A DNA stretch of 64,000 nt, taken from Pantoea sp. AS-PWVM4 (GTDB lineage Bacteria > Pseudomonadota > Gammaproteobacteria > Enterobacterales > Enterobacteriaceae). The stretch covers positions 1 through 64,000 of the forward strand of contig NZ_ASZC01000014.1 in the NCBI RefSeq assembly GCF_000468095.1, in the 5' to 3' direction. Shown here piece by piece: positions 9,344 to 20,822 of the stretch (positions are counted from its first letter, which is position 1; the number at the start of each line of letters is the position of its first letter). The position numbers were made by a program, and so were the translations under genes. A model generated the notes under the pieces. That model had not been told where the DNA came from. It saw only the letters and a list, made by a program, of their open reading frames with translations, and did no database searches.

Positions 9344-9733
9344 TTACGCCTGATATAGCTCCAGCGGCAAACCATCGGGGTCAGAGAAGAAGGTACAGGT
9401 TTTACCGGTCAACGCATCAATACGAATCGGTTCGCAAACCACCCCCTTCTCAGCCAGCGCCGCGACCGATTGTTCCACATCCTCAACACAAAATGCCAGA
9501 TGACGTAAGCCACAGGCTTCCGGCTGACTGACGCGTGCTGGCGGTGACGGGAAGGAGAACAGTTCGATAGTGTAGACACCATTCAGCCCGAGATCCCCTT
9601 TCCACGAATCACGCTCTGCACGATAAAACTCCCCCAGCAATTCAAAGCCCAGCACATCACAATAGAATGCCTTACTGCGCGCATAATCGGTGGCGATAAT
9701 GGCAATGTGGTGGATCTGTTTAATCTGTAGCAT
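9344..9733 (-). CDS. gloA2: VOC (glyoxalase I-like) family protein YaeR
   Basis: A single vicinal-oxygen-chelate protein of 129 residues made of two beta-alpha-beta3 repeats. Candidate metal ligands are a histidine in IHHIAIIATD near the start, one in LRHLAFCVED around residue 77, and the terminal glutamate in LPLELYQA. It matches YaeR/GloA2 of E. coli, which sits at the same place next to ldcC. The substrate is not established for the family; activity on methylglyoxal adducts is only inferred. It may be read from the ldcC transcript, 75 bases upstream. Confidence 0.9.
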   Translation of the reverse strand: MLQIKQIHHIAIIATDYARSKAFYCDVLGFELLGEFYRAERDSWKGDLGLNGVYTIELFSFPSPPARVSQPEACGLRHLAFCVEDVEQSVAALAEKGVVCEPIRIDALTGKTCTFFSDPDGLPLELYQA

Positions 9734-9808
9734 AGTGGCTCCGGTTATCGGCTTAGCCGCTTACCTTACGTGGCAGGCGGCCTGGTGAAAAGAGGCTTTT
9801 GTCCGAAC

Positions 9809-11959
9809 TTAATGGTCGTTCTCGCCTTTAAGCACCCGTACCAGATAACGCCCATCCTCGGTCAACGTCGCGCCGTGAATGTCCGTTTCGAAACCGGGGT
9901 AGTGCCGCCCGATAGTGCAGAGCATCAACAGAAAATCGAGCACCGCGCGACTCTGCTCAGTGATCATTTCTCCCGGCATCACCAAAGGGACACCTGGCGG
10001 ATAGGGCAAAATCATATTGGCGGAGATGCGTCCCACCAGCTCGCGGATATCGACCGTTTCCACCAGGCCTTTTACCTGCTGTTGAAATGCCTGATGCGGG
10101 GTCATCTTCATCTCTGGCAACACGTCAAAAGCTTTGAGCATCAGGCGCGGCAGATCGTGTTGCAGGATCAACTGATGGATGCCCTGGGCCAGCGTCTGAA
10201 TACGCATGTTGCGATAGAAATCAGGATCTTCGGCGTAGAGATCCGGCAACATGTTTTTTACCCGCAGATTGAGATCATAAGCGCGCTTAAATTCGGTCAG
10301 GCCACGCAGCACGCTCATCGCTTTGGTCTTATCGATGCCAATACTGAACAGGAACAGCAGGTTATACGGACCGGTTTTTTCCACCACCACGCCACGCTGG
10401 TCGAGGAATTTTGCCACCAGCGCCGCCGGAATCCCCTCTTCCGCCATCACCCCCAGCTCGCTCATTCCTGGCGTCAGGATGGTTACCTTAATTGGATCAA
10501 GGTACATATGATCGCGGTCGGCCTGGGTAAAACCGTGCCAGTCTTCCTCACCCGGCTGGATCGGCCAGCATTCCGCTTCATCCACTTTTTCCGGCTGCCA
10601 GATATCAAAGAACCACCCCTCTGACTCTTCACGCAAACGCTGGATCTCACGCCGGAAATGCAACGCCCGTTCTACCGAACGATTGATCAGGCGCTTACCC
10701 GGATTGCCGCGCAACATCGCCGCCGCCGTCTCAATCGACGAGACAATGGCGTAATTTGGCGAGGTGGTGGTATGCATCATGTAGGCTTCGTTAAAGGTCT
10801 GCTCATCGTAATCACCCTTGATGTGAATAAGCGACGCCTGGGAAAATGCCGCCAGCAGTTTATGCGTTGATTGCGTTTCGTAGAACACTTTACCCGGCAC
10901 CCGATCGCCACTCATGCCACTTTTTCCGTCATAGATCGGGTGGAAATTGGTATAGGGCACCCACGCGGAATCGAAGTGGATCGACGGCACATCCAGCGTC
11001 TGTTTGATGTATTGCGTGTTGTACAGTAAGCCGTCGTAGGTTGAGTTAGTGATCACCGCATGCACCGGCCAGCTGGCGCGCGGCGTGCTTTCCACTTTCT
11101 GCTGGATGCTGTCGCGGGTGAACTCCCGCTTGGGAATACCGCCAAGAATGCCGAGCGCGTTGCGCGTTGGCTTCAGCCAGAGCGGGATAATGTCGCTCAT
11201 CATCAACAGATGGGTCAGGGATTTATGGCAGTTGCGGTCAATCAAGACCGTGCTACCCGCTGGAGCCGCATACATGCCCACGATCTTATTCGAGGTCGAG
11301 GTGCCATTGGTCACCATATAGCTTTGCTCAGCACCAAAAGTCCGCGCGACGTACTCCTCAGCTTCCAGATGCGGGCCGGTGTGATCAAGCAGGGAACCCA
11401 GTTCCGTCACTGAAATCGAGATATCCGCTTTTAACGTATTCGCGCCAAAAAAGTCGTAGAACAAACTTCCCACCGGGCTTTTCTGAAACGCAGTTCCCCC
11501 CATATGCCCTGGAGTACAGAAGGTGTACTTGCCCTCATTGACATAGGTGAACAGCGCTTTGGTCAGTGGCGGTGTGATTTTGTCGATGTATTCGTCGGTG
11601 TACTGGCGGATATGCAACGCGATATCGTCAGCCATGCTGAGCGCGTATTCGAAGAAATGCAACGCCATGCGCATCTCGTTAATGCTGACATCCATTTGTG
11701 AATGGGTGTTGATAAACGCGTACAGCGGCAGATATTCATTGAGCTGATTGATTTCACTGCACAGCGCCAGACTGTAATCGTCCCAGTCAAAAACCACGCC
11801 ACAGATGCGCGGGTTATGTTCAATCAGCTTCAGCAGGTCGCTGGCATTGGTGGGATAGACGGTCTGGAAACCTTGCAGCTTCAGTGCAGCATCCAGTTCA
11901 CGCATGGGTTCATCTTTGTAGAAAACCCCGTGCGGTCCCATGATCGCAAGAATATTCAA
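9809..11959 (-). CDS. ldcC: Constitutive lysine decarboxylase
   Basis: PLP-dependent enzyme that converts lysine to cadaverine and CO2 in the cytoplasm. The 716 residues have the N-terminal receiver-like wing domain, the fold-I PLP core and a C-terminal domain. The PLP lysine is K367 in ETQSTHKLLA, the same number as in the E. coli enzymes. The start is TTG at 11959 with a strong AGGAGG six to seven bases upstream; it reproduces the E. coli N-terminus MNI-AIMGPHGVFYKDEP. The neighbours accA and yaeR favour ldcC over acid-inducible cadA, and no cadB lies nearby. Confidence 0.95.
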   Translation of the reverse strand: MNILAIMGPHGVFYKDEPMRELDAALKLQGFQTVYPTNASDLLKLIEHNPRICGVVFDWDDYSLALCSEINQLNEYLPLYAFINTHSQMDVSINEMRMALHFFEYALSMADDIALHIRQYTDEYIDKITPPLTKALFTYVNEGKYTFCTPGHMGGTAFQKSPVGSLFYDFFGANTLKADISISVTELGSLLDHTGPHLEAEEYVARTFGAEQSYMVTNGTSTSNKIVGMYAAPAGSTVLIDRNCHKSLTHLLMMSDIIPLWLKPTRNALGILGGIPKREFTRDSIQQKVESTPRASWPVHAVITNSTYDGLLYNTQYIKQTLDVPSIHFDSAWVPYTNFHPIYDGKSGMSGDRVPGKVFYETQSTHKLLAAFSQASLIHIKGDYDEQTFNEAYMMHTTTSPNYAIVSSIETAAAMLRGNPGKRLINRSVERALHFRREIQRLREESEGWFFDIWQPEKVDEAECWPIQPGEEDWHGFTQADRDHMYLDPIKVTILTPGMSELGVMAEEGIPAALVAKFLDQRGVVVEKTGPYNLLFLFSIGIDKTKAMSVLRGLTEFKRAYDLNLRVKNMLPDLYAEDPDFYRNMRIQTLAQGIHQLILQHDLPRLMLKAFDVLPEMKMTPHQAFQQQVKGLVETVDIRELVGRISANMILPYPPGVPLVMPGEMITEQSRAVLDFLLMLCTIGRHYPGFETDIHGATLTEDGRYLVRVLKGENDH

Positions 11960-12050
11960 TGCTCACCTCCTGTGGTGTTGTGGCACTGAATAAGGATAGC
12001 GAAAAGCGGGGGCGGATTACCGTCAGAATGCTCTGCTGTTGCGCAGGCAT

Positions 12051-12080
12051 AAAAAAAGCGGACCGAAGTCCGCTTTTTTT
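12051..12080 (-). terminator. accA terminator (UUCG-capped)
   Basis: On the minus strand AAGCGGAC-TTCG-GTCCGCTT is flanked by A and T runs, just after the accA stop. The tetraloop is C(UUCG)G. The symmetric A/T runs could make it work in both directions. The same core recurs after degP at 40041. Confidence 0.93.
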
Positions 12081-12093
12081 GATCATCAGCTTA

Positions 12094-13053
12094 TCAGGCG
12101 TAGCCGTAGCTCATCAGACGCTGATAACGACGGTTCAGCAGCTCTTCGGTGCTGAGAACATCGAGATCGGCCAGATCAGCCAGCAGCTGCTTTTTCAGTG
12201 CTTCGGCCATATCCACCGGCTGACGGTGTGCACCACCCAGCGGTTCCGGGATGATGGAGTCGATCAGTTTCAACTCTTTCAGACGATCAGCGGTGATGCC
12301 CATTGCTTCTGCCGCCAGCGGTGCTTTGTCAGCGCTTTTCCACAGAATGGAGGCACAGCCTTCCGGTGAGATCACCGAATAGGTGCTGTACTGCAACATG
12401 TTGACCTTATCGCCCACACCAATCGCCAGTGCACCACCTGAGCCGCCTTCGCCGATCACGGTACAAATTACCGGGATTTTCAGGCCAGACATCTCGCGCA
12501 GGTTACGGGCAATCGCTTCCGACTGACCACGTTCCTCTGCACCAACGCCCGGATATGCACCCGGGGTGTCGATGAAGGTGATCAACGGCATCTTAAAGCG
12601 TTCAGCCATCTCCATCAGGCGCAGCGCCTTACGGTAGCCCTCTGGTGCTGGCATACCGAAGTTGCGACGAATTTTCTCTTTGGTTTCACGGCCTTTCTGA
12701 TGACCAATGATCATCACCGGACGGCCATCGAGACGGGCGATACCACCGACAATCGCTTTATCGTCGGCATAGGCACGATCGCCAGCCAGCTCGTCAAAAT
12801 CATCAAAGGCATTGCGGACATAGTCCAGCGTATAAGGACGCAGCGGGTGACGCGCCAGTTGCGCGACCTGCCATGCACCCAAATCGGAGAAGATTTTACG
12901 TGTCAGCTCTACGCTTTTTTCGCGCAGACGCTGCACTTCTTCGTCCAGATTAATATCGTGTTTCTCATCCTGACGGCCAATCGATTTCAGCGAGTCGATT
13001 TTCGCTTCCAGTTCTGCGATTGGCTGTTCAAAATCCAGGTAATTAAGACTCAT
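12094..13053 (-). CDS. accA: Acetyl-CoA carboxylase carboxyltransferase subunit alpha
   Basis: The alpha subunit pairs with AccD to transfer the carboxyl group from biotin to acetyl-CoA, giving malonyl-CoA for fatty-acid synthesis. It is 319 residues, the E. coli length. Family blocks seen include [38 protein letters not shown] and the glycine-rich oxyanion region [17 protein letters not shown]. It begins 12 bases after dnaE, so it is read through from the lpx-dnaE operon and stops at the terminator at 12051. Confidence 0.98.
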   Translation of the reverse strand: MSLNYLDFEQPIAELEAKIDSLKSIGRQDEKHDINLDEEVQRLREKSVELTRKIFSDLGAWQVAQLARHPLRPYTLDYVRNAFDDFDELAGDRAYADDKAIVGGIARLDGRPVMIIGHQKGRETKEKIRRNFGMPAPEGYRKALRLMEMAERFKMPLITFIDTPGAYPGVGAEERGQSEAIARNLREMSGLKIPVICTVIGEGGSGGALAIGVGDKVNMLQYSTYSVISPEGCASILWKSADKAPLAAEAMGITADRLKELKLIDSIIPEPLGGAHRQPVDMAEALKKQLLADLADLDVLSTEELLNRRYQRLMSYGYA

Positions 13054-13065
13054 AATGTTCCTGTT

Positions 13066-16000
13066 TTAGTCAAACTCCAGTTCCACCTGCTCCGACCCAA
13101 CTAACGACCGCAAATCGTTGAGTAAACGATCGCTGGGCGAAATACGCCACGCTGCACCAAAGCGCAGCTTCGCCCGCGCATCTGCTCTCTGATAATAGAG
13201 ATGCACCGGAATAGTCCCGGAGCGATGAGGCTCCAGAGACTGGCGGAGACGGTTTAAAAGCTGGTCATCAATTTGCCTGTCCGTCAGCGAGATAGCAAGA
13301 CCACGCGCGTATTTTTCCCGCGCTTCGTCAATGTCCATCACTTCGCGGGCGGTCATTTTAAGGCCGCCACTGAAGTCATCAAAGCTGACCTGTCCGCTAA
13401 CGATCAGGATTCGGTCCTTCTCCAGCAATTGCTGGTATTTATCCAATGCATCGGTAAATAACATCACCTCCAGACGCCCAGAGCGGTCATCCAGAGTACA
13501 GATACCAATTCGGTTGCCACGCTTGGTGACCATCGTACGGGCAGCAATCACCAGCCCCGCCGCGACGGTCACTTTACCACGATCGGTTGGATGCATGTCT
13601 TTGAGACGCATCCCGCCAACGTAACGTTCAATTTCTTTCAGATACTGATTAATCGGATGGCCGGTGAGATACAGGCCCAGCGTTTCACGTTCGCCATCCA
13701 GCTGAATCTGTTCCGGCCACGGTGTCACGCTGGCGTACGATTTCTCTACCTGCTCCGGTTCTTCTGCCAGCACGCCAAACATATCCGCCTGGCCGATGGC
13801 CTCGGCTTTCGCATGTTGATCGGCGGCTTTCAGCGCATCGCTGAGGGAGCTCATCAGCGCAGCACGATGCGGGCCGAGACGATCGAACGCACCGGACATG
13901 ATCAGTTTTTCCATCACGCGACGGTTGATCTTTTTGGTGTCGGTACGGGCGCAGAGATCAAACAGTTCTTTGAAGTAACCATCCCGGTTACGCGCCTCGA
14001 GGATCGCTTCAATCGGGCCTTCACCCACGCCTTTGATCGCACCGATACCGTAAACGATCTCACCCTCATCGTTCACATGGAACGGATAAAGCCCGGAGTT
14101 GATATCTGGCGGCAGCACCTTGAGGCCCATACGCCAGCACTCATCCACCAGCCCCACCACTTTCTCGGTGTTATCCATATCCGCGGTCATTACCGCCGCC
14201 ATAAATTCTGCCGGATAGTGGGCTTTCAACCACAACGTTTGATAAGAAACCAGCGCATAGGCAGCGGAGTGCGATTTGTTGAAGCCATAACCAGCGAATT
14301 TCTCCACCAGGTCGAAGATCTTCATCGCCAGCTCGCCGTTGACGCCCATCTTCTCCGCTCCATCCTGGAACACGGAGCGCTGCTTCGCCATCTCTTCCGG
14401 TTTCTTTTTACCCATCGCACGACGCAGCATATCCGCGCCGCCAAGAGTATAACCGGACAGCACCTGGGCGATCTGCATCACCTGTTCCTGGTAAAGGATG
14501 ATGCCGTAGGTCGGTTCCAGCACCGGTTGCAGCGACTCATGCTGCCACTCGATATCCGGGTAAGAGATCGCTTCGCGGCCATGCTTACGGTCGATAAAGT
14601 TATCTACCATGCCGGACTGCAACGGGCCCGGACGGAACAACGCCACCAATGCGATCATATCTTCGAAGCAGTCAGGCTTCAGACGTTTGATCAGATCCTT
14701 CATGCCGCGCGATTCAAGCTGGAACACGGCGGTGGTTTCCGCGCGTTGCAGCATGTCGAAACTCTTTTTATCGTCGAGCGGAATGGCTGCGATATCAATC
14801 GGTTCCAGGCCCTGCTTCTCACGGCGCGGGTTAATCATCTTCAGCGCCCAGTCGATAATGGTGAGCGTGCGCAAGCCGAGGAAGTCGAACTTCACCAGAC
14901 CGGCATATTCCACGTCATTTTTATCGAATTGCGTGACCGGGTGGTTGCCGTTTTCATCGCAGTACAGCGGTGCAAAATCGGTAATTTTGGTCGGCGCGAT
15001 CACCACGCCACCGGCGTGTTTACCGGCGTTACGCGTGACACCTTCCAGCTTACGCGCCATGTCGATCAGCGCTTTAACCTCTTCATCTGCCTCGTAGATT
15101 TCCGGCAACTGCGGTTCGGCAGCAAAGGCTTTTTCCAGCGTCATGCCCGGATCGGGCGGCACCAGCTTGGAGATACGATCAACAAAGCCGTAAGGATGCC
15201 CCAGCACACGGCCTACGTCGCGGATCACCGCTTTTGCTGCCATCGTACCAAAGGTAATGATCTGCGATACCGCATCGCGGCCATACATCTCAGCAACGTG
15301 GTCGATCACCTGGTCACGTTTTTCCATACAGAAGTCGACGTCGAAGTCAGGCATCGACACACGTTCCGGGTTCAGGAAACGTTCGAACAGCAGGTCAAAC
15401 TCCAGCGGATCAAGATCGGTAATCTTCAGCGCATAAGCGACCAGCGAACCGGCACCGGAACCACGTCCCGGTCCTACCGGTACGCCGTTATCCTTCGACC
15501 ACTGGATAAACTCCATCACGATCAGGAAGTAGCCGGGGAAGCCCATCTGGTTAATAACGTTAAGTTCAATCTCCAGACGTTCATCATATTCCGGGCGTTT
15601 CTCGGCACGCACTGCCGGATCGGGGAACAGGAATTCCAGACGCTCTTCCAAACCTTCCCGTGATTTCACCACGAGAAAATCTTCGGTGGTCATATCACCG
15701 GTCGGGAACTGCGGCAGGAAGTACTCACCCAGTCGCACGGTGACATTACAACGCTTAGCAATTTCTACGCTATTTTCCAGCGCTTCCGGGATGTCCGAGA
15801 ACAACTCGCACATCTCCGCTTCGCTGCGCATATATTGCTGAGGGCTGTAGTTACGCGGACGTTTAGGATCGTCGAGCGTGTAACCATCATGAATTGCCAC
15901 GCGAATTTCATGCGCGTCAAAATCATCTTCGTTGAGGAAGCACACTTCATTGGTTGCCACCACCGGCACGCCTTCGGCAATTGCCAGCTCAACCGCCGCG

Positions 16001-16548
16001 TGCAGGTAGCTCTCCTCATCCGGGCGACCCGTGCGCGTCAATTCAAGATAGTAACGATCGGGGAAGTGCTGCTGATAGAACGCCAGGCACTGCGCCACCA
16101 GCGCATTGTTGCCGCGCAATAAGCTGCGTCCCACATCGCCACGACGGCCACCGGAAAGCAGAATCAAGCCTTCCTGATACTCAGCCAGCCAGTCACGATC
16201 AATGACCGGCCCGGCAATACCGTAACCCCGTTGGTAAGCGCGTGAAATCAGTAATGTCAGGTTCTGATAACCGGTGTTGTTCGCCGCCAGCACGGTGAGC
16301 TGTGTCAGCTCATCGCCCATCAGCTCGCTGGCAACGTTAAAATCGGCGCCAATAATCGGCTTCACCCCAGCACCGTGCGCGGTGCCATAGAATTTCACCA
16401 GCCCGCACAGGTTGGTGAAATCAGTAATGCCAATAGCAGGCATCCCTAATGAGGCAGCCTTTTTTACCAGCGGCCCGGTCTTCGCCAGGCCATCAACCAT
16501 TGAGTAGTCGCTGTGAACGCGCAGATGTATAAAACGGGGTTCAGCCAT
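13066..16548 (-). CDS. dnaE: DNA polymerase III subunit alpha
   Basis: Catalytic subunit of the replicative polymerase, 1160 residues, the E. coli length. Order of domains: PHP domain at the N-terminus ([19 protein letters not shown]), palm with the catalytic acidic pair in MPDFDVDF near residue 400, fingers and thumb ([15 protein letters not shown]), tandem helix-hairpin-helix, an OB fold ([14 protein letters not shown]) and a C-terminal tau-binding region. The beta-clamp binding pentapeptide QADMF is present near residue 920. It follows rnhB by 31 bases. Confidence 0.99.
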   Translation of the reverse strand: MAEPRFIHLRVHSDYSMVDGLAKTGPLVKKAASLGMPAIGITDFTNLCGLVKFYGTAHGAGVKPIIGADFNVASELMGDELTQLTVLAANNTGYQNLTLLISRAYQRGYGIAGPVIDRDWLAEYQEGLILLSGGRRGDVGRSLLRGNNALVAQCLAFYQQHFPDRYYLELTRTGRPDEESYLHAAVELAIAEGVPVVATNEVCFLNEDDFDAHEIRVAIHDGYTLDDPKRPRNYSPQQYMRSEAEMCELFSDIPEALENSVEIAKRCNVTVRLGEYFLPQFPTGDMTTEDFLVVKSREGLEERLEFLFPDPAVRAEKRPEYDERLEIELNVINQMGFPGYFLIVMEFIQWSKDNGVPVGPGRGSGAGSLVAYALKITDLDPLEFDLLFERFLNPERVSMPDFDVDFCMEKRDQVIDHVAEMYGRDAVSQIITFGTMAAKAVIRDVGRVLGHPYGFVDRISKLVPPDPGMTLEKAFAAEPQLPEIYEADEEVKALIDMARKLEGVTRNAGKHAGGVVIAPTKITDFAPLYCDENGNHPVTQFDKNDVEYAGLVKFDFLGLRTLTIIDWALKMINPRREKQGLEPIDIAAIPLDDKKSFDMLQRAETTAVFQLESRGMKDLIKRLKPDCFEDMIALVALFRPGPLQSGMVDNFIDRKHGREAISYPDIEWQHESLQPVLEPTYGIILYQEQVMQIAQVLSGYTLGGADMLRRAMGKKKPEEMAKQRSVFQDGAEKMGVNGELAMKIFDLVEKFAGYGFNKSHSAAYALVSYQTLWLKAHYPAEFMAAVMTADMDNTEKVVGLVDECWRMGLKVLPPDINSGLYPFHVNDEGEIVYGIGAIKGVGEGPIEAILEARNRDGYFKELFDLCARTDTKKINRRVMEKLIMSGAFDRLGPHRAALMSSLSDALKAADQHAKAEAIGQADMFGVLAEEPEQVEKSYASVTPWPEQIQLDGERETLGLYLTGHPINQYLKEIERYVGGMRLKDMHPTDRGKVTVAAGLVIAARTMVTKRGNRIGICTLDDRSGRLEVMLFTDALDKYQQLLEKDRILIVSGQVSFDDFSGGLKMTAREVMDIDEAREKYARGLAISLTDRQIDDQLLNRLRQSLEPHRSGTIPVHLYYQRADARAKLRFGAAWRISPSDRLLNDLRSLVGSEQVELEFD

Positions 16549-16579
16549 ATCAGTTTCCGGTTAAAACAGCGTCAGGCTA

Positions 16580-17206
16580 TTAAAGCGTAGTCGGCTGGCG
16601 TGCGGCCAGCACGTCGGCATCAATCAGAGCGTTACGCACCGGCGCAAAGCTGCGGCGATGATGAGGCGTAGCACCATACTGGGTCAATTTTTCCATATGC
16701 AGTGCCGTCGGATAACCCTTGTGCTGAGCGAAGCCATACTGCGGGAAGAGAAGATCCAGTTCGGCCATTTCACGATCGCGCGTCACCTTCGCCAGGATCG
16801 ACGCGGCGCTGATCTCTGCAACCAGGCTATCACCCTTAACTACCGCCTGTGATGGCATCGGCAAAGCCGGGCAACGGTTGCCATCGATCAAAACAAAATC
16901 AGGCACCACAGGTAAACCTGCCACCGCACGCTGCATCGCCAGCATGGTCGCATGCAGAATGTTGATCTGATCGATCTCTTCCGGTTCCGCACGCCCCAGA
17001 CTCCAGGCCAGTGCTTTTTCTTTGATCTCGTCATACAACGCCAGACGACGTTTTTCCGACAATTTTTTGGAATCGGCCAGACCGACAATCGGCTTTGCAG
17101 GGTCAAGGATCACCGCTGCCGTCACCACCGCGCCGACCAGCGGGCCACGCCCGACCTCATCAACACCGGCAATCAGCCGCGCATTGGGATAAATAAACTC
17201 AGCCAT
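16580..17206 (-). CDS. rnhB: Ribonuclease HII
   Basis: Cleaves RNA in RNA-DNA hybrids and starts ribonucleotide excision repair. The start chosen is ATG at 17206, which overlaps the lpxB stop by 8 bases and gives 208 residues starting MAEFIYP like E. coli RnhB. Longer in-frame starts (up to 17314) lie inside lpxB and add unrelated residues. Catalytic D16 and E17 are in [22 protein letters not shown] and [19 protein letters not shown] carry other family residues. It is translationally coupled to lpxB. Confidence 0.97.
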   Translation of the reverse strand: MAEFIYPNARLIAGVDEVGRGPLVGAVVTAAVILDPAKPIVGLADSKKLSEKRRLALYDEIKEKALAWSLGRAEPEEIDQINILHATMLAMQRAVAGLPVVPDFVLIDGNRCPALPMPSQAVVKGDSLVAEISAASILAKVTRDREMAELDLLFPQYGFAQHKGYPTALHMEKLTQYGATPHHRRSFAPVRNALIDADVLAARQPTTL

Positions 17207-18347
17207 GAGCAATCTCCAGTACGGCATCCGCGGCCTGCTCATCAGCATTCCAGCGAATTTGTGCATGTAGTTCGTTAAACGTCGCAAGCAACGCATCACG
17301 CTCGGCACCCGCATGTAACAGCGGCTCCAGCGCAGCGGCTAAGGCTGCCGGCTGACATTCATCCTGCAACAACTCCTTCACCAACTCGCGCCCGGCAAGC
17401 AGATTCGGTAAGGAGACGTAAGGGGTTTTGACCAGCCGCTTCGCCAGCCAGAAGGTGAAAGGTTTCATGCGATAACCCACCACCATCGGACATTTCGCCA
17501 GCATACACTCCAGTGCCGCGGTTCCCGATGCCAGAATCGCTGCATCGCTGGCAATCATCGCTTCACGTCCTTTACCATCCAGCAGGTGCATCGGTAATTC
17601 CGGTGCCACTTCTGCTTTGATGTGCTCGAACTGTTCACGACGCTTCGCATTTACCAGAGGCACCACGATTTCAAGACGAGGATAGTGCTGGCGCAGCAGT
17701 TGAGCGGCACGCAGAAAATCGGCGCTCAGCATTTCCACTTCGGCACCACGGCTACCCGGCAACAGGCCCAGGCAGATTGCATCATCAGCAATCCCTAAAC
17801 CACGACGCGCTGCCAGTTTATCCGGCTGCATCGGCATCGCATCGGCCATAGTGTGGCCGATAAAACGGCACGGCACATTGAAACGATCATAGAACGCTTT
17901 TTCAAACGGCAGAAATGCCAATACGAGGTTAGTATTGCGGCCGATTTTGAATACGCGTTTTTGACGCCAGGCCCAGACTGAGGGACTGACATAATGAATG
18001 GTGCGAATTCCGGCGCGTTTCAGACGACCTTCGAGCGTGATATTGAAATCAGGCGCATCAATGCCGACAAACACATCCGGTTGCAGCGCAGTGAAGCGCT
18101 GCGTCAGGTCACGGCGGATTTTCAGCAGCCGCGGCAGACGTTCCAGCACTTCAACAATGCCCATCACCGCCAACTCTTCCATCTCATACCAGGCTTCACA
18201 GCCTTCAGCCTGCATACGCGGACCGGCAACGCCGACAAAGCGAGCATCAGGATGGCGCGCTTTTAACGCACGAATGAGACCGGCACCAAGAATATCGCCG
18301 GAGGTTTCTCCGGCGACCAGGGCAATCGTTAAGGGACGCACTGACAT
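17199..18347 (-). CDS. lpxB: Lipid-A-disaccharide synthase
   Basis: Membrane-associated glycosyltransferase (GT19) that joins UDP-diacylglucosamine and lipid X into the lipid A disaccharide. The 382 residues show the N-terminal [15 protein letters not shown] motif and the C-terminal nucleotide-binding part with [13 protein letters not shown] and [21 protein letters not shown]. It begins three bases after lpxA and overlaps rnhB, in the tightly packed lpxD-fabZ-lpxA-lpxB-rnhB-dnaE-accA unit. Confidence 0.98.
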   Translation of the reverse strand: MSVRPLTIALVAGETSGDILGAGLIRALKARHPDARFVGVAGPRMQAEGCEAWYEMEELAVMGIVEVLERLPRLLKIRRDLTQRFTALQPDVFVGIDAPDFNITLEGRLKRAGIRTIHYVSPSVWAWRQKRVFKIGRNTNLVLAFLPFEKAFYDRFNVPCRFIGHTMADAMPMQPDKLAARRGLGIADDAICLGLLPGSRGAEVEMLSADFLRAAQLLRQHYPRLEIVVPLVNAKRREQFEHIKAEVAPELPMHLLDGKGREAMIASDAAILASGTAALECMLAKCPMVVGYRMKPFTFWLAKRLVKTPYVSLPNLLAGRELVKELLQDECQPAALAAALEPLLHAGAERDALLATFNELHAQIRWNADEQAADAVLEIAHG

Positions 18348-18350
18348 GGA

Positions 18351-19139
18351 TTAACGAATCAATCCACGGGTTGAGCGGGCAAAGAAGTCATAGAAAGGCT
18401 GAACTTCGCTATGCTGTTTTGCCAGCGCTTCAATCTCCGGCTTCACTTCATCCAGCGTTTTACTGCTGCGATACAGCAACTTGTACGCATTGCGAATCGC
18501 ATGCAGGGCTTCTTTGCTGAATCCACGACGCTTCAGACCTTCGATGTTGATACCAAAAGGTGTCGCATGGTTACCCTGCGCAATGACGTACGGTGGTACG
18601 TCCTGCGCGACACCGGAACAACCGCCGACCATCACATGAGCGCCAATGGTGCACCACTGGTGTACTGCCGTCATCCCACCGATGATAGCGAAATCATCAA
18701 CCGTGACGTGGCCACCCAGCGTAGCGTTATTGGCGAAAATGCAGCGATTGCCAATTACGCAATCATGTGCAATATGCGCGTTCACCATCAGCAGGTTGTC
18801 ACTGCCGATTTTGGTCAGGCTACCACCCTGTATCGTACCGCGATGAATCGTGACACTTTCGCGGATACGGTTGCGATCGCCAATTTCCACACGCGTCGGC
18901 TCACCCGCATACTTCAGGTCCTGATTCACTTCGCCAATCGAAGCAAACTGGTAGATCTGGTTATCCTTACCAATACGCGTATGGCCATTCACCACCACAT
19001 GCGATTTAAGCACCGTACCTTCACCAATTTCCACGTTGGCACCAATAAAGCAAAATGGGCCGATGTGAACATTGGCGCCGATCACGGCACCTTCTTCAAT
19101 AACGGAACTGGGATGGATGCTGGCGGTTGAATCAATCAC
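18351..19139 (-). CDS. lpxA: UDP-N-acetylglucosamine acyltransferase
   Basis: First enzyme of lipid A synthesis; transfers 3-hydroxyacyl from ACP to the 3-OH of UDP-GlcNAc. The 262 residues are mostly left-handed parallel beta-helix hexapeptide repeats, clear from about residue 5 to 185, ended by a helical C-terminal domain. Catalytic H125 lies in [10 protein letters not shown], with H122 nearby, at the same positions as in E. coli. It is spaced three bases from both fabZ and lpxB, so the genes are probably coupled. Confidence 0.98.
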   Translation of the reverse strand: MIDSTASIHPSSVIEEGAVIGANVHIGPFCFIGANVEIGEGTVLKSHVVVNGHTRIGKDNQIYQFASIGEVNQDLKYAGEPTRVEIGDRNRIRESVTIHRGTIQGGSLTKIGSDNLLMVNAHIAHDCVIGNRCIFANNATLGGHVTVDDFAIIGGMTAVHQWCTIGAHVMVGGCSGVAQDVPPYVIAQGNHATPFGINIEGLKRRGFSKEALHAIRNAYKLLYRSSKTLDEVKPEIEALAKQHSEVQPFYDFFARSTRGLIR

Positions 19140-19142
19140 TAA

Positions 19143-19598
19143 TTATGCCTCCCGGCTACGGGCACACATCATGGTCGCTTCACAGACAATCTTACCGTCT
19201 ACGGTTGCTACGCCTTTGAAGCGCGTCAGGCCACGACGGGTTTTCTCGAATGTCACTTCCATGATCATCTGATCGCCCGGTACCACCGGACGCTTGAAAC
19301 GGGCTTCATCGATGCCGGCGAAGTAGTAAAGCTCGCCCGGCTCCAGTTTGCCGACACTTTTGAATGCCAGAATACCGGTGGCCTGCGCCATCGCTTCCAG
19401 GATCAGAACGCCTGGGAAAATCGGTTTACCAGGGAAGTGCCCCTGGAAAAACGGTTCGTTTACAGAAACGTTCTTCACCGCACGCAGATATTTATGCTCT
19501 TCAAATTCCAATACACGGTCAACCAGCAGGAATGGATAGCGGTGCGGCAGCAGTTCTAAAATCTCTTCAATTTTCAGAGTATGCGTTTCAGTAGTCAA
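19143..19598 (-). CDS. fabZ: 3-hydroxyacyl-[ACP] dehydratase FabZ
   Basis: Hot-dog-fold dehydratase of fatty-acid elongation, 151 residues. The catalytic pair is H54 in GHFPGKP and E68 in LILEAMAQ, at the E. coli positions. It sits between lpxD and lpxA; both compete with FabZ for 3-hydroxymyristoyl-ACP, so co-transcription links lipid A and phospholipid supply. A 195-base gap with a hairpin separates it from lpxD, longer than the other spacers in this operon. Confidence 0.98.
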   Translation of the reverse strand: MTTETHTLKIEEILELLPHRYPFLLVDRVLEFEEHKYLRAVKNVSVNEPFFQGHFPGKPIFPGVLILEAMAQATGILAFKSVGKLEPGELYYFAGIDEARFKRPVVPGDQMIMEVTFEKTRRGLTRFKGVATVDGKIVCEATMMCARSREA

Positions 19599-19641
19599 AA
19601 TACTCTTCCTGTCCTAAAAATTCTGATGGCAACAATAACAC

Positions 19642-19675
19642 GGCCTGCAACGATCAAAATGATCATCCGCAGGCC
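19642..19675. other. Inverted repeat in the lpxD-fabZ gap
   Basis: GGCCTGC and GCAGGCC lie 20 bases apart, and GATCA/TGATC inside them extends the pairing, giving a stable interrupted hairpin in the middle of the 195-base lpxD-fabZ spacer. No U tract follows on the minus strand, so it does not look like an intrinsic terminator. It could be an RNA processing or stability element. Confidence 0.55.
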
Positions 19676-19793
19676 GCAAATCAGTTCGGTGGCGTCTCGC
19701 TTCCCTGCGATACCTGCTGCACATGCTCAGACAAAGTCTGAGCGGGTAAAGAAGGTACGCTGCTTATTATGAAGCCGGTGTCGTGGGATGGCG

Positions 19794-20819
19794 TTACTCG
19801 TCTTTACCGACTTTACGCTCGATGGCTTTGAGGCGTTTGCTCATGTCATCGATATTCATCACCAACGCTGCCGTTTTACGCCAGGTTTTGTTGGGTTGCA
19901 GCGGAATACCCGAAGAGTATACCCCAGGCTCTGTGATTGGGCGCATAACCATGCCCATTCCCGTCACGGTGACTTTGTCACAGATTTCCATATGTCCGTT
20001 AATGACGCTGGCGCCGCCAATCATACAGTAACGGCCAATCTTCAGACTACCCGCCATGATCACACCACCAGCAACCGCGGTGTTATCACCGATCACAACG
20101 TTGTGTGCAATCTGACATTGGTTATCTATGATAACACCATTGCCGATCAGAGTGTTATCCAACGCACCGCGATCGATGGTTGTACAGGCGCCAATTTCCA
20201 CCCGATCACCAATCACCACCGTGCCCAACTGCGGGATTTTCACCCAATTGCCACGATCGTTAGCATACCCGAATCCATCCGCACCGATGACGGTGCCTGA
20301 CTGAATCAGACAATCCTGACCAATCTGGATTTCGTGATAAATCGTCACGTTAGCCCACAGGCGTGTACCGCGACCAATACGCGTGTGCTTACCAACAAAA
20401 CACCCGGCGCCGATGACGACGTCGTCGCCCAGCTCAACACCGGACTCGATCACCGCATTCGCACCCACCGAGACATTGCTTCCCAGCTTGGCCGTTGGGT
20501 CGATCACGGCGCTGGGCGCGATATTCTGCGCGGGCTGAGGCGTGGTGTCCAGCAGTTGTGCCATGCGGGCATAGGTCAGGTAAGGATTTTTCACCACCAG
20601 CGCGGCCGTATTACACCACTCCAGATCCGCTTCCGTCAGCACCACGGCCGAAGCCTGCACCTGGGCGAGTTGCTCGCGGTAACGGCTGTTTGCAAGAAAA
20701 GTGATTTGGCCAGTTGTGGCGGATTGCATAGAAGCAATGCCGGAGATGGCGATATCGCCATCTCCGTGCAATTCTGCATCCAACTGCTGGGCTAAATCAG
20801 CCAGTCGAATAGATGACAT
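19794..20819 (-). CDS. lpxD: UDP-3-O-(3-hydroxymyristoyl)glucosamine N-acyltransferase
   Basis: Third step of lipid A synthesis; adds the N-linked 3-hydroxyacyl chain. The 341 residues comprise an N-terminal uridine-binding domain (about 1-100), a long hexapeptide-repeat beta-helix (about 105-315) and a C-terminal helix. Catalytic H239 is in [12 protein letters not shown], the E. coli number. The start is three bases after the skp stop, so translation is probably coupled to skp. Confidence 0.98.
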   Translation of the reverse strand: MSSIRLADLAQQLDAELHGDGDIAISGIASMQSATTGQITFLANSRYREQLAQVQASAVVLTEADLEWCNTAALVVKNPYLTYARMAQLLDTTPQPAQNIAPSAVIDPTAKLGSNVSVGANAVIESGVELGDDVVIGAGCFVGKHTRIGRGTRLWANVTIYHEIQIGQDCLIQSGTVIGADGFGYANDRGNWVKIPQLGTVVIGDRVEIGACTTIDRGALDNTLIGNGVIIDNQCQIAHNVVIGDNTAVAGGVIMAGSLKIGRYCMIGGASVINGHMEICDKVTVTGMGMVMRPITEPGVYSSGIPLQPNKTWRKTAALVMNIDDMSKRLKAIERKVGKDE

Positions 20820-20822
20820 CGA

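Noticed and set aside
9770-10624. A 284-codon plus-strand frame opposite ldcC
   Set aside because: Antisense to conserved ldcC codons; composition is typical of a shadow frame.
9809-11959. Acid-inducible lysine decarboxylase (cadA) instead of ldcC
   Set aside because: No cadB or cadC is adjacent, and the accA-ldcC-yaeR order is that of the constitutive gene in E. coli.
13591-15663. A 690-codon open frame on the plus strand opposite dnaE
   Set aside because: It is antisense to a highly conserved gene, has no ribosome binding site or recognisable domain, and its His/Arg/Phe-rich composition is that of a codon shadow in GC-rich DNA.
18351-20819. Repeat structure in lpxA and lpxD as DNA repeats
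   Set aside because: The periodicity is in the protein (hexapeptide beta-helix), not in near-identical DNA units.
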